A stretch of DNA of 38,318 nucleotides from an uncultured Collinsella sp. (GTDB lineage: Bacteria; Actinomycetota; Coriobacteriia; Coriobacteriales; Coriobacteriaceae): assembly GCA_900554645.1 (NCBI GenBank), contig USIE01000010.1, positions 1-38,318 on the forward strand, read 5' to 3'. Below are positions 24,362 to 36,386 of this stretch, one piece after another. Position numbers and translations under genes: made by a program. The stretch's first letter is position 1, and each line of letters begins with the position of its first letter. The notes beneath the pieces are model-generated. The model had not been told where the DNA came from, made no database searches, and saw only the letters and a program-made list of their open reading frames with translations.

Positions 24362-25717
24362 ATGAGCTACACGCAGAAAGTTCTCGAAGAGCTCAAGGCC
24401 CGCTATCCCGAGCAGCCTGAGTTCATCCAGGCCGCGACCGAGATCCTCGGCACCATCCAGCCGGCGCTCGACGCCCATCCCGAGTACGAGGAGGCCGCCC
24501 TGCTTGAGCGCCTCGTCGAGCCCGAGCGCATCGTCATGTTCCGTGTCCCCTGGGTCGACGACCAGGGCAAGGTCCAGGTCAATCGCGGCTACCGCGTCGA
24601 GTTCAACTCTGCTATTGGACCTTACAAGGGCGGCCTGCGCTTTAACCCGACGGTCACCCTGGGCATGCTCAAGTTCCTGGGTCTGGAGCAGATCCTCAAG
24701 AACAGCCTGACCACTCTTCCCATGGGCGGCGGCAAGGGCGGCTCCGACTTTGACCCCAAGGGCAAGTCCAACAACGAGATCATGCACTTCTGCCAGTCCT
24801 TCATGACCGAGCTCTATCGCCACATCGGCCCCAACACCGACGTTCCCGCCGGCGACCTGGGCGTTGGCGGCCGCGAGGTTGCCTACCTGTTCGGTCAGTA
24901 CAAGCGCCTGACCAACGAGTGGACCGGCGTCCTTACCGGCAAGGGCCTCTCCTTTGGCGGCTCGCTCGCCCGTACCGAGGCCACCGGTTACGGTCTGGTC
25001 TACTTTGTGGACGAGTACCTCAAGAGCCGCGGCGACTCCTTCGAGGGCAAGAACGTCGTCGTTCACGGCTCCGGTAACGTCGCCATCTACGCGGTCCAGA
25101 AGGTCGCCCAGCTCGGCGGCAAGGTGCTCGCCTGCTCCGACACCAATGGCTGGGTCGAGGATCCCGACGGCATCGACTACACCGTGCTCGAGCATGTCTA
25201 CAACAAGAAGCGCTCCGGCCACGACAAGGGCGTCACGCTCGCCATGTACGTTGACGAGAAGCCCAACGCCGTGTGGCACGAGGGCGACGGCCGCGGCGTG
25301 TGGCAGCTGCCCTGCGACATCGCGCTGCCTTGCGCTCGCGAGAACACGCTGCTGCTCGAGGACGCCCAGGCGCTCGTCGCCAACGGCTGCAAGGTGGTCG
25401 GCGAGGGCGCGAACATGCCCACGACCATCGAGGCCATGACCTACTTCCAGGAGAACGGCGTCGCCTTCATGCCCGGTAAGGCTGCTAACGCCGGCGGCGT
25501 GCTCGTGTCCGGCCTTGAGATGAGCCAGAACGCCGAGCACCTGTCCTGGACCTTCGAGGAGGTCGACGGCAAGCTCGAGCAGCTCATGCGCGGCATGTTC
25601 CACAACGTGGACGACACCGCCAAGGAGTATGGCCAGGAGGGCAACTTTGTCATGGGCGCCAACATCGCCGGCTTCCTGAAGGTTGCCGACGCCATGCTCG
25701 CCCAGGGTGTCTGCTAA
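24362..25717 (+). CDS. gdhA: Glutamate dehydrogenase, hexameric class I (probably NADP-dependent)
   Basis: 451 aa, the normal length for bacterial hexameric GDH. Landmarks: YKGGLRFNPTVTLGMLKFLG, with the substrate lysines here and in LPMGGGKGGSDFDPKGKS, then PAGDLGVGGREVAYLFGQYK, SFGGSLARTEATGYGLVYF and the Rossmann motif VVHGSGNVAIYAVQK. It makes glutamate from 2-oxoglutarate and ammonia. ATG 24362 follows TGGAGGAAGC; an upstream frame to 24314 is rejected. It has its own leader (a possible -10, TATTAT at 24283-24288, and a small GCGGC/GCCGC hairpin near 24308-24326) and terminator, so it is a separate unit from the selenium block. Confidence 0.95.
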   Translation: MSYTQKVLEELKARYPEQPEFIQAATEILGTIQPALDAHPEYEEAALLERLVEPERIVMFRVPWVDDQGKVQVNRGYRVEFNSAIGPYKGGLRFNPTVTLGMLKFLGLEQILKNSLTTLPMGGGKGGSDFDPKGKSNNEIMHFCQSFMTELYRHIGPNTDVPAGDLGVGGREVAYLFGQYKRLTNEWTGVLTGKGLSFGGSLARTEATGYGLVYFVDEYLKSRGDSFEGKNVVVHGSGNVAIYAVQKVAQLGGKVLACSDTNGWVEDPDGIDYTVLEHVYNKKRSGHDKGVTLAMYVDEKPNAVWHEGDGRGVWQLPCDIALPCARENTLLLEDAQALVANGCKVVGEGANMPTTIEAMTYFQENGVAFMPGKAANAGGVLVSGLEMSQNAEHLSWTFEEVDGKLEQLMRGMFHNVDDTAKEYGQEGNFVMGANIAGFLKVADAMLAQGVC

Positions 25718-25741
25718 ATCTTCGCTACATAGCGCCAAATC

Positions 25742-25775
25742 AGGCTCTCAGTTCTCTTGGCTGGGAGCCTTTTTC
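25742..25775 (+). terminator. Intrinsic terminator of gdhA
   Basis: AGGCTCTCAG (25742-25751) pairs with CTGGGAGCCT (25761-25770), with one G-T pair, directly followed by TTTTC. It begins 24 nt after the gdhA stop. Confidence 0.85.
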
Positions 25776-25837
25776 TGTGGTGGCGAGGGTTGTGCCCCCT
25801 CGTTTGGTACACTTAAAGGTACTGGACAAGTGAAGAG

Positions 25838-26752
25838 ATGGGGGAGAACGTGCTCAAGTTCGGTACCTACGTCCGTGTTGGAAACGCGGCCGAAGCCTAT
25901 GAGCTCTTACAGAAGAACCGCAACAACAAGATTGTGGGCGGCGGCATCTGGATGCGCCTGGGTTCGCGTCGCGTGGCGACGGCGATTGACCTTTCGGCCT
26001 GCGGACTCGATCAGATCGAGGAGACCGAGACTGAGTTTCGCATCGGTGCCATGTGCACCCTGCGCCAGCTCGAGCGTCATGCCGGGCTCAACGCGCTTGT
26101 CAACAATGTCTTTGAGTTCGCCGTCCACGACATCGTGGGCGTCCAGCTGCGCAACACCGCCACGGTGGGCGGCAGCATCTACGGCCGCTTTGGCTTCTCG
26201 GACGTTCTCTCGGCCTTTTTGGCGCTCGATTCCTATGTTGAGCTGACGGGCGCCGGCCGTGTGCCGCTCGCCGAGTTCGTGGACATGGGCTACGTGCGCG
26301 ACGTGATCGAGCATGTGGTGGTCGTCAAGCGCGACTATCGCGCGAGCTACGAGGCCGTGCGCAAGGCCGCGACCGATTTCCCCTCGCTCAATGTCACCGC
26401 TGCCTGGTGGGGCAACACCTGGCACGTCACCGTGGGCGCCCGTCCGCTGCGCGCGACCCTGCTGCAGGGCGAGGCGTGCGGCCTTACCAACGGGCAGCCT
26501 TCCGAGGACGAGCTGCGCGCTCTGGCCGCGTCTGTACGCGCGCTGAGTTACGGCACCAACATGTGGGGCTCGGCCGACTACCGTCGCCGCATCTCGGCTC
26601 CGCTGGCGATTCAGGCTGTGCGTCGCGCCGCCGGCATCGAGCTTTCGGCCGCGCTTGCCCACGAGCTCGAGGGCGTGCAGATCCCTAAGTTTGCCACGGA
26701 CGAGTATTCCTGCCGCCGCGTGCCCGGCGTCGATTCTAGCGAGGTGCGCTAA
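25838..26752 (+). CDS. FAD-binding subunit of a xanthine-dehydrogenase-family hydroxylase
   Basis: 304 aa. CoxM/XdhB-type FAD subunit: KIVGGGIWMRLG near residue 30 (family AGGTDL position) and NTATVGGSIYGRFGFSDVLSAF near residue 105 (family TIGGNI region), then a C-terminal domain. It takes electrons from the [2Fe-2S] clusters of its partner and passes them to NAD or another acceptor. The stop overlaps the start of the next gene (TAATG). A possible promoter is not clear beyond TACACT near 25809. Substrate unknown; purines are the usual guess for the family. Confidence 0.82.
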   Translation: MGENVLKFGTYVRVGNAAEAYELLQKNRNNKIVGGGIWMRLGSRRVATAIDLSACGLDQIEETETEFRIGAMCTLRQLERHAGLNALVNNVFEFAVHDIVGVQLRNTATVGGSIYGRFGFSDVLSAFLALDSYVELTGAGRVPLAEFVDMGYVRDVIEHVVVVKRDYRASYEAVRKAATDFPSLNVTAAWWGNTWHVTVGARPLRATLLQGEACGLTNGQPSEDELRALAASVRALSYGTNMWGSADYRRRISAPLAIQAVRRAAGIELSAALAHELEGVQIPKFATDEYSCRRVPGVDSSEVR

Positions 26753-29583
26753 TGGCTGCCAAACTCATCGATCTTTCCTTTACGCTCAACGGCCGTAAGG
26801 TCAAGGTTCAGATTGCCCCCGACACCATGCTCTTTGCACTGTTGCGCGAGCAGGGTTGTGCGTCGGTGCGCTGCGCCTGTGAGACCACCAACTGCGGCCT
26901 GTGCACGGTGTGGCTCGACGGCGACCCGGTGCTGAGCTGCTCGGTTCCCGCCGCCCGTGTTGAGGGCCGCTCCATCACCACGCTTGAGGGCCTCAAGGCC
27001 GAGTCCGAGGCGCTTGCCCGTGCGATGGCTGCCGAAGGTGCCGAGCAGTGCGGTTTTTGCGCCCCCGGCCTTATCATGAACGTACTGGCGCTTGCCCGCG
27101 CCGCCAAGGAGGACCCGAGCCTCGTCGCCACGCGCGAGGAACTCTCGCGCCAGCTCGCCGGCAACCTCTGCCGTTGCAGCGGCTACGAGAGCCAGCTGCG
27201 CGCCATCGTCCGCTTCCTCAACGAGTCTGGCGTGCAGGTGGGCTTTGATATGCCCGAGCTGCCGGTCAACGACACCAGCTGCGACGGTGTCGCGTACAAG
27301 CAGATCACCAAGAAGCAGCCCAAGAAGGACTCGAAGGCCCTGCTCGAGGGTCGTCCCGTCTACACCGGCGATATGGTGCCTGCCGGTGCGCTCATCGTCA
27401 AACTCAAGCGCAGCCCCTATGCCCGCGCCAAGATTCGCTCCATCGATACGTCGCGCGCACTGAAGGTGCCCGGCGTCGTGGGCGTCTACACCTACGAGGA
27501 CGTGCCCCAGCGCCGCTTTACCATCGCCGGTCAGAGCTATCCGCAGCCGAGTCCCTACGACCGCCTGATCCTCGAGAACCTCGTCCGTTACCAAAACGAG
27601 GAGGTTGCGATCGTCGCCGCCGAGACCGAGGAGGCCGCCGACAAGGCGCTCAAGCTCATTAAGGTCGACTACGAGGTGCTTGAGCCCCTGCTCGACTTTA
27701 CCCAGGCACTCGATAACGAAATCGTGGTCCACCCCGAAGGCGACGTGACCTTTATGTTCCCGCAGGGCGGCGACGTTCCGCGCAACCTGGTGTGCAGCGG
27801 TACCTGCGATTATGGCGACCTGGACGAGGCCTTCGCCCAGAGCGACATTGTCTTCACCCGCACTTACACCAGCCAGGCAACCCAGACCGCGCCGATGGAG
27901 ACCTTCCGTGCCTTCGCGACGACCGACGCGTTCGGCCGCATTTCGGTGACCACCTCTACGCAGGTGCCCTTCCACGTGCGCCGCATGGTCGCGCAGTCGC
28001 TCGACATCCCGCAGTCGCAGGTGCAGGTCATTAAGCCGCGCATCGGCGGCGGCTTTGGCTCCAAGCAGACGGGCTGCTGCGAGATTTTCGTGGCGTTCGT
28101 CACCCAGCAGACCGGCCGTCCGAGCTATTGCTGCTACACCCGCGAGGAGACCATCACCGCGGGCAACTCGCGCCACCAGATGCAGATGACCGTTAAGCTG
28201 GGCGCCATGAACGACGGCACCATCACGGCCATCGATCTGCACACGCTGTCCAACGCCGGCGCGTACGGCGAGCACGCTACCACGACGATCGGCCTTTCGG
28301 GCCACAAGAGCCTGCCCATCTACAACCATGTGAAGGCGAGCCGCTTTAGCTGGGACGCCGTCTACACCAACACCAACCGCGGCGGCGCGTATCGCGGCTA
28401 CGGTGCCACCCAGGGCCAGTTTGCCGTGGAGAGCGCCGTCAACGAGCTCGCCGACATGCTGCACATGGACCCCGCCGACCTGCGCCTTAAGAACATTGTA
28501 CGCGAGGGCGAGATCATGCCGCAGTACTACAACGAGAAGCTCAACGCCTGCGCGCTCGACCGCTGCCTGCTGCGTGCGATGGACATGATCGGCTGGCGCG
28601 ATAAGCCGCTGGCCGTCGACCTGGGCGACCGCGTGCGCGCCCTGGGCTGCGCGCTCACCATGCAGGGCTCGGGCATCTCCAACGTGGACATCGCCGGCAT
28701 CGACATGCGCCTGGAAGAGGATGGCTTCATTACCATCGGCACCGGCGCCACCGATAACGGCATGGGCGTCGACACGATCCTGGCGCAGATTGCCGCCGAG
28801 GAGCTGGGCGTGGAGAGCTCGTTGATCGTGGTGCGCGGCGTGGACACCGACGTGTCGCCGTTCGACGCCGGCTCGTACGCGAGCTCCGGTACCTACGTGA
28901 CGGGCCTTGCCGCCAAGAACGCCGCGACCGAGCTGCGTGAGAAGATTTGCGCCAAGGCCGCCCAGATGTGGGACGTGGACGCCGCCGACGTGGTCTTCGA
29001 TGGCCAGTACGTGCGCCTGTCCGACGAGCGTGTCGCGCGCGAGCAGAACCGTTACCTCACGCTGCGTGACTTTGCCAACCTGTGCGTCAAGAACATCGCG
29101 GGCGGCGACGCGCTCACCTCGCATGCCTCTGCCTGCCTGCCCGTTTCGCCTCCGCCGTTTATGGCCGGCATCGCCGAGGTCGAGGTCGACAAGGCCACCG
29201 GCAAGGTGACCGTGGTGGACTACGCGGCGGCTGTGGACTGCGGCACCGTTATCAACGAGGCGCTCGCGCGCGTCCAGGCCGAGGGTGGCATTGCCCAGGG
29301 TATCGGTCACGCACTCTACGAGATCGTCGAGCACGATGACCGCGGTCGTCTGCGCACCGGCAACTTTATGAGCTACAAGCTGCCCACGCGTTTGGATATC
29401 GGCAGCATTCGCGTGGCCTTTGAGCCGAGCTACGAGCCGACGGGCCCGTTTGGCGCCAAGTCGATCGGCGAGGTCGTCATCAACACGCCGCTCGCCGCCG
29501 TTGCCTCAGCCGTGGCGCACGCCACCGGCCACCAGGTTCGCTCGCTGCCCATCACGCCCGAGAAGGCCCTGCTGGGGGAGTAG
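26752..29583 (+). CDS. Fused [2Fe-2S]/molybdopterin subunit of a xanthine-dehydrogenase-family hydroxylase
   Basis: 943 aa. Residues 1-160 are the small iron-sulfur subunit: plant-type cluster CACETTNCGLCTVW...C, and second cluster CGFCAPGLIMN...CRCSGYE. From about 190 on is the large subunit: GRPVYTGDMVPAGALIVKLK, GGGFGSKQTGCCE, GGAYRGYGATQGQFAVE, and the catalytic glutamate in GAKSIGEVVINTPLAAVASA. The two are separate proteins in many bacteria; here they are one chain. The enzyme hydroxylates an N-heterocycle or aldehyde with water-derived oxygen; the substrate cannot be assigned from sequence. It is the second gene of a two-gene operon with the FAD subunit, and a strong terminator follows. 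Confidence 0.85.
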   Translation: MAAKLIDLSFTLNGRKVKVQIAPDTMLFALLREQGCASVRCACETTNCGLCTVWLDGDPVLSCSVPAARVEGRSITTLEGLKAESEALARAMAAEGAEQCGFCAPGLIMNVLALARAAKEDPSLVATREELSRQLAGNLCRCSGYESQLRAIVRFLNESGVQVGFDMPELPVNDTSCDGVAYKQITKKQPKKDSKALLEGRPVYTGDMVPAGALIVKLKRSPYARAKIRSIDTSRALKVPGVVGVYTYEDVPQRRFTIAGQSYPQPSPYDRLILENLVRYQNEEVAIVAAETEEAADKALKLIKVDYEVLEPLLDFTQALDNEIVVHPEGDVTFMFPQGGDVPRNLVCSGTCDYGDLDEAFAQSDIVFTRTYTSQATQTAPMETFRAFATTDAFGRISVTTSTQVPFHVRRMVAQSLDIPQSQVQVIKPRIGGGFGSKQTGCCEIFVAFVTQQTGRPSYCCYTREETITAGNSRHQMQMTVKLGAMNDGTITAIDLHTLSNAGAYGEHATTTIGLSGHKSLPIYNHVKASRFSWDAVYTNTNRGGAYRGYGATQGQFAVESAVNELADMLHMDPADLRLKNIVREGEIMPQYYNEKLNACALDRCLLRAMDMIGWRDKPLAVDLGDRVRALGCALTMQGSGISNVDIAGIDMRLEEDGFITIGTGATDNGMGVDTILAQIAAEELGVESSLIVVRGVDTDVSPFDAGSYASSGTYVTGLAAKNAATELREKICAKAAQMWDVDAADVVFDGQYVRLSDERVAREQNRYLTLRDFANLCVKNIAGGDALTSHASACLPVSPPPFMAGIAEVEVDKATGKVTVVDYAAAVDCGTVINEALARVQAEGGIAQGIGHALYEIVEHDDRGRLRTGNFMSYKLPTRLDIGSIRVAFEPSYEPTGPFGAKSIGEVVINTPLAAVASAVAHATGHQVRSLPITPEKALLGE

Positions 29584-29612
29584 CGGGTCAGCGAACAAGT
29601 CGTAATTGGCGG

Positions 29613-29637
29613 GGCGGGGCAACTTGCCCCGCCTTTT
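29613..29637 (+). terminator. Intrinsic terminator after the Mo hydroxylase operon
   Basis: GGCGGGGC (29613-29620) and GCCCCGCC (29626-29633) form an 8-bp stem around AACTT, followed by TTTT. Confidence 0.85.
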
Positions 29638-29723
29638 GCACTCGTGGTGAGGTCGTGAGCCTGTAAAAGGTGTGCGTGCGCTTGCCGTTCGTATCTGCTA
29701 TCATTCCTAGTCTGTGCGCTCAT

Positions 29724-29807
29724 GCGGGCGTGGCGGAATTGGTAGACGCGCCAGATTTAGGTTCTGGTGGGATTCCCGTGAAGGTTCGAGTCCTTTCGCC
29801 CGCACCA
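29724..29807 (+). tRNA. tRNA-Leu (anticodon TAG)
   Basis: 84 nt including an encoded CCA. The acceptor GCGGGCG pairs with CGCCCGC, discriminator A. The D arm contains GGTAGACGC. The anticodon arm is CCAGA-TTTAGGT-TCTGG with anticodon TAG. A class II variable arm (TGGGATTCCCGTG) and T loop TTCGAGT follow. TATCAT at 29699-29704 could be its -10 box. Confidence 0.95.
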
Positions 29808-29898
29808 TCGCACTTGCGTCGGCCTTGGCCGTCGCGACACTTTGTTGCATAAAGGTACCAGCACCTCAGATAAGCTGGGCAGTATGAGGAGGAACGTG

Positions 29899-31197
29899 TT
29901 GAACATCACCGCTTCTGACGTCAAGGACGCCAAGCTCACCGCTACGGTCACCATCCCGGCCGCCGACGTCGACGCCGCGATCAAGAAGGCCTACAAGGAC
30001 ACCGCCAAGAAGTACCGCTTCCCGGGCTTCCGTGCCGGTAAGGCTCCCCGTCCGGTCATCGACTCCGCCCTTGGCGCCGAGGCTACCCTCGCTCAGGCCA
30101 CCAACGACCTGATCGCCGCCAACGAGCCCGCCGTCCTCAACGAGCTGGATATCGTCCCCACCAAGAACGGTGACTACAAGGACCTCGACCTCGCCAAGGA
30201 TCACGAGGACTACACCTACACCGTCGAGTTCTCCCTGCGTCCCGCCGCTGAGCTCTCCTCCTTCGACGCCGTCGAGATCGAGATGCCCCCTGCGGAGGTG
30301 ACCGAGTCCGAGATCAACAACCAGGTCGAGATGCTCCTCAACTACCGTGCCACCTTCGAGGACGTCGAGGGTCGCGCCGTCGAGGCCGAGGACTACGTTA
30401 CCGTCGACCTCAAGGCCGTCGAGAACGCCGACAACTTTGCCGCCGAGGGCCGCATGCTCATCGCCGGTAGCGACAGCAACCCTAAGGAGTTCAACGAGGC
30501 CCTGATCGGCGCTAACGTTGACGACGTCAAGACCGTCACCTGGACCGACGAGGTCGAGGAGGGCGAGGAGGCCGAGACTCACACCGTCGAGGTCACCGTC
30601 AAGGGCATCAAGGTCCGCAACACCCCCGAGCTCACCGACGAGCTCGTCAAGTCCGACTTTGGCTTCGACAGCATCGAGGCCATGCGCGACGCCATCAAGA
30701 TCGAGATCGAGCAGGACAAGGCTTCCCGCCTCCCGGCCGAGAAGGAGAACCGTTGCGTCTCCGCTCTCGCCGAGCGCCTGCAGCTCGACGAGATGGATGC
30801 CGACTACGAGCAGTCCGTCTTTGAGGAGCTTGGCCAGAACTTCCTGTCCAATCTCGCTGCCCGCGGCATGACTCTGGACACCTGGCTGCCCGCTTCCGGT
30901 CTGACCATGGAGCAGTTCATCGGCGACCTGCACAAGCAGGCCAACGACGTTGCCCGCGAGTCCCTGGCGCTCGACGCCCTCGCCCGTGAGCTCAAGATCG
31001 AGGTCACCGAGGACGACGTCAACGCCGAGTTCGAGAAGGCTGGCGTCAAGGACGTCGAGGCTTCCAAGGCCGAATTCATTGCCGATGGCCGCATGCCCGC
31101 CGTCCGCGAGTCCATCCGTCGCTCCAAGGCCGTCGACCACCTGGTCGAGAACGCCAAGGTGACCGAGGTCGACGAGACCGCCAAGGACGCCGAGTAA
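29899..31197 (+). CDS. tig: Trigger factor (ribosome-associated chaperone and prolyl isomerase)
   Basis: About 432 aa. The N-terminal ribosome-binding signature is FPGFRAGKAPRPVID. The middle PPIase domain includes EDYVTVDLKAVE and IAGSDSNPKEFNEALIG; the helical C-terminal chaperone domain ends in an acidic tail. It binds nascent chains at the ribosome exit. The start is not certain: AGGAGG at 29887-29892 lies 6 nt before TTG 29899 (MNITASDV) and 3 nt before GTG 29896; ATG 29884 would put the ribosome site inside the gene. TTG 29899 is preferred. It leads the tig-clpP-clpX neighbourhood and has its own terminator. Confidence 0.93.
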   Translation: MNITASDVKDAKLTATVTIPAADVDAAIKKAYKDTAKKYRFPGFRAGKAPRPVIDSALGAEATLAQATNDLIAANEPAVLNELDIVPTKNGDYKDLDLAKDHEDYTYTVEFSLRPAAELSSFDAVEIEMPPAEVTESEINNQVEMLLNYRATFEDVEGRAVEAEDYVTVDLKAVENADNFAAEGRMLIAGSDSNPKEFNEALIGANVDDVKTVTWTDEVEEGEEAETHTVEVTVKGIKVRNTPELTDELVKSDFGFDSIEAMRDAIKIEIEQDKASRLPAEKENRCVSALAERLQLDEMDADYEQSVFEELGQNFLSNLAARGMTLDTWLPASGLTMEQFIGDLHKQANDVARESLALDALARELKIEVTEDDVNAEFEKAGVKDVEASKAEFIADGRMPAVRESIRRSKAVDHLVENAKVTEVDETAKDAE

Positions 31198-31248
31198 TTC
31201 TCGCCACCTTGCCCGCGAGCGCATGCATGTGCCCGTGATGGGGTAAAG

Positions 31249-31268
31249 TTATACACCGGTTATCCGGT
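31249..31268 (+). promoter_or_regulatory. Possible clpP promoter -10 and short palindrome
   Basis: TTATAC (31249-31254) is a candidate -10 box, directly followed by the small palindrome ACCGG-TTAT-CCGGT (31255-31268). No good -35 is visible. The spot is between tig and its terminator hairpin, so transcripts from it would run through that hairpin. Confidence 0.3.
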
Positions 31269-31273
31269 TGCTT

Positions 31274-31318
31274 CGTACGGTGCCAGCCAATGCATAGCAT
31301 GCGGGCACCGTACGTTTA
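31274..31318 (+). terminator. Terminator-like hairpin between tig and clpP
   Basis: CGTACGGTGCC (31274-31284) pairs perfectly with GGCACCGTACG (31304-31314) around a 19-nt loop, followed by TTTATC. The T-run is short, so partial readthrough into clpP is likely. Confidence 0.65.
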
Positions 31319-31360
31319 TCTAGAACCAATTTGGTCCGCAAGAGAGAAATGGAGATGCGT

Positions 31361-31981
31361 ATGATCGCTAAGTTCGATTCCGCCCTCGTGCCATACGTTA
31401 TCGAGCAGACGCCGCGCGGCGAGCGCAGCTACGATATCTATTCGCGCCTGCTCAACGACCGCATCATCTTCTTGGGCGAGGAGATCAACTCCGTCAGCGC
31501 CAACCTGGTCGTTGCCCAGCTGCTGCATCTTGAAAGCCAGGATGCCGAGAAGGATATCTCGCTCTACATCAATTCGCCCGGCGGCGAGGTCTACTCCGGC
31601 CTGGCGATTCTGGACACCATGAACTTCATCAAGCCGCAGGTCTCCACCATCTGTGTGGGCATGGCCGCGTCCATGGCCGCTGTGCTGCTTTCGGCCGGCG
31701 CCAAGGGCAAGCGTTTCTGCCTGCCGCACTCCAAGGTTATGATCCACCAGCCCAGCGGCGGTGCCCAGGGCCAGCAGACCGAGATCGAGATCGTGGCCGA
31801 GGAGATCAAGAAGACCCGCCGCGAGCTCAACCAGATCCTGTCCGATGCCTCGGGCCAGCCGATCGAGAAGGTCCAGGCCGACACCGAGCGCGACAATTAC
31901 CTGACCGCTGCCGAGGCCCTCGACTACGGCCTGATCGACCGTATCGTCACCTCGCGCGACCTCGCCGCGAAGGACGCCTAG
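31361..31981 (+). CDS. clpP: ATP-dependent Clp protease proteolytic subunit
   Basis: 206 aa (E. coli 207). The serine protease triad is at S104 ([11 protein letters not shown]), H129 (VMIHQPSGG) and D178 (DTERDNY), with the same spacing as in E. coli Clp[21 protein letters not shown] and [12 protein letters not shown] are also family marks. Tetradecameric ClpP degrades substrates unfolded by ClpX. ATG 31361 is chosen because GGAG (31351-31354) is 6 nt upstream; ATGs at 31349 and 31355 are alternatives that add a few residues. clpX starts 1 nt after its stop. Confidence 0.95.
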   Translation: MIAKFDSALVPYVIEQTPRGERSYDIYSRLLNDRIIFLGEEINSVSANLVVAQLLHLESQDAEKDISLYINSPGGEVYSGLAILDTMNFIKPQVSTICVGMAASMAAVLLSAGAKGKRFCLPHSKVMIHQPSGGAQGQQTEIEIVAEEIKKTRRELNQILSDASGQPIEKVQADTERDNYLTAAEALDYGLIDRIVTSRDLAAKDA

Positions 31982-31982
31982 G

Positions 31983-33392
31983 ATGGCAGGTAATATGCAG
32001 GACAACTTTGACGAGAACGGCAACCCCATCCGCTGCTCCTTCTGCGGAAAAGAGCAGGGCCAGGTCCGTCGCCTCGTAAAGGGCCCGACTAACATCTTTA
32101 TCTGTGACGAGTGCGTCGCCGCCTGTTCCGAGATTCTGGAGGAGTCGCTGGCTTCGGACTTTATGGACGCTGCCCGCAATGGCAAGCTGCCGGGCTTCCT
32201 CAACGACCACGGCCAGGCTGCCGGTCAGCCCGCCGTCGACCCCGAGGCCGAGGGCTTTGAGCTGGAGGACGACGCTCGCCAGGTCATTACGCACGTGCCG
32301 ACGCCGCACGAGATCTATGCCGAGCTTTCGGCCTACGTGATGGGTCAGGAAGACGCCAAGCGCGCCATGTCGGTGGCTGTGTATAACCACTATCGTCGCG
32401 TCATTGAGGGCGGTGCCGCGGTGTCCGCCTTTGGCGACGGCATGGGCTCGCAGTTCGATGACGATATGGACGAGGTGGAGCTCGCTAAGTCCAACATCTT
32501 GCTGCTCGGTCCCACTGGTACCGGCAAGACGCTGCTTGCCCAGACGCTCGCGCGCATCCTCGAGGTGCCGTTTGCCATCGCCGACGCCACCGCCCTTACC
32601 GAGGCCGGCTACGTGGGCGAGGACGTGGAGAACATCCTGCTCAAGCTCATCAACGCCGCCGATGGCGATATCGAGCGCGCTCAGGTGGGCATCATCTATG
32701 TGGATGAGATCGACAAGATTGCCCGCAAGGCCGAGAACCTCTCTATTACCCGCGATGTCTCGGGCGAGGGCGTTCAGCAGGCACTGCTTAAGATTCTTGA
32801 GGGCACGGTGGCCAGCGTTCCGCCCACCGGCGGCCGCAAGCATCCCCAGCAGGAGCTGCTGCAGATCGACACGACCAACATCCTGTTCATCTGCGGTGGT
32901 GCCTTCGTGGGTCTGGACAAGATCATTGCCGATCGCGTGGGCAACAAGGGCGTGGGCTTCAACTCTGAGATCGCCGGCCCCACCTCGGTCGACGAGAACG
33001 ACCTGCTGCGTCAGGTGCTCCCGCAGGACCTCAACGCCTTTGGCATGATCCCCGAGTTCGTGGGCCGTACGCCTGTCGTCACCCAGACGCAGGCGCTCGA
33101 CGAGGACGACCTGGTGTCGATCCTGACCGAGCCCAAGAACGCCGTGGTGCGCCAGTACCGCAAGATGTTCCAGCTCGAGGACGTTGAGCTTGAGTTTGAG
33201 GACGCCGCCCTGCACGAGATCGCCCGCATGGCGCTCGCCCGCAAGACCGGCGCCCGCGGCCTGCGCTCCATCTGCGAGGACGTGCTGCAGCAGACGATGT
33301 TTGACCTCCCGAGCGAGGAAGGCGTAGCCAAGGTCGTGGTAACCGAAGCCGCCGTAAAGGGCACCGAACAGCCCCAGCGCATCTACGGCTAA
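31983..33392 (+). CDS. clpX: ATP-dependent Clp protease ATP-binding subunit ClpX
   Basis: 469 aa, somewhat longer than E. coli ClpX (424). The N-terminal zinc-binding domain has CSFCGKEQ and CDECVAAC. The AAA+ domain has Walker A GPTGTGKT, Walker [14 protein letters not shown], and [11 protein letters not shown] and GRTPVV downstream. It unfolds tagged proteins and feeds ClpP. An insert of acidic residues near 150-160 ([14 protein letters not shown]) lies just before Walker A. Directly downstream of clpP and ended by a strong terminator. Confidence 0.95.
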   Translation: MAGNMQDNFDENGNPIRCSFCGKEQGQVRRLVKGPTNIFICDECVAACSEILEESLASDFMDAARNGKLPGFLNDHGQAAGQPAVDPEAEGFELEDDARQVITHVPTPHEIYAELSAYVMGQEDAKRAMSVAVYNHYRRVIEGGAAVSAFGDGMGSQFDDDMDEVELAKSNILLLGPTGTGKTLLAQTLARILEVPFAIADATALTEAGYVGEDVENILLKLINAADGDIERAQVGIIYVDEIDKIARKAENLSITRDVSGEGVQQALLKILEGTVASVPPTGGRKHPQQELLQIDTTNILFICGGAFVGLDKIIADRVGNKGVGFNSEIAGPTSVDENDLLRQVLPQDLNAFGMIPEFVGRTPVVTQTQALDEDDLVSILTEPKNAVVRQYRKMFQLEDVELEFEDAALHEIARMALARKTGARGLRSICEDVLQQTMFDLPSEEGVAKVVVTEAAVKGTEQPQRIYG

Positions 33393-33415
33393 ACCAGCCT
33401 AAATAAGTGCTTGCA

Positions 33416-33452
33416 AATAGCCTCCGGCCACCCGCGGTCGGAGGCTATTTTA
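33416..33452 (+). terminator. Intrinsic terminator of clpX
   Basis: AATAGCCTCCG (33416-33426) pairs with CGGAGGCTATT (33439-33449) around a 12-nt loop, with TTAT following. Confidence 0.8.
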
Positions 33453-33544
33453 TAGATACGCAATAACCCCAACTACCTGTGTTATTCTGTGTGTTTGTTT
33501 AAAGTCTCAGCGAAGTCATTCAGACTGAAGTAATCAATACCTAA

Positions 33545-33660
33545 GGGGAGGAATGTAGGCCCGATTTTCGTAGATTCCGCACGAGCCGAAGACCACTTAA
33601 TGTGGTCTTCGAGCGAGCCCAGGACTTGACCGAGCGAAAATCGGGCCTACATTCCTCCCC
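33545..33660 (+). ncRNA. Structured palindromic element A (valS leader), family undescribed here
   Basis: A perfect 26-bp outer stem (33545-33570 with 33635-33660) encloses a perfect 10-bp hairpin (33587-33596 with 33602-33611) whose loop is TTAAT. Between the stems lie TTCCGCACG (33575-33583) on the 5' side and CAGGACT (33620-33626) on the 3' side. The same parts, in the same order, occur in element B beyond valS on the other strand. It ends 20 nt before the valS ATG, just ahead of the ribosome site GGGAGA, so it is probably transcribed in the valS leader. No T-box signature is visible. It may be an RNA element or a mobile palindrome; I do not recognise it. Confidence 0.6.
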
Positions 33661-33680
33661 GGTGGGCAAGGGAGAGATAT

Positions 33681-36377
<2,697 letters not shown>

Positions 36378-36386
36378 TTCTTACTG

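Noticed and set aside
26749..29334. 861-residue minus-strand open frame opposite the Mo hydroxylase
   Set aside because: High-GC shadow frame of a well-recognised plus-strand gene; no ribosome site or family motif.
33453..33680. T-box riboswitch in the valS leader
   Set aside because: No AGGGTGGNACCGCG-type T-box sequence or following terminator; the fold seen is a simple nested palindrome shared with a non-leader copy.
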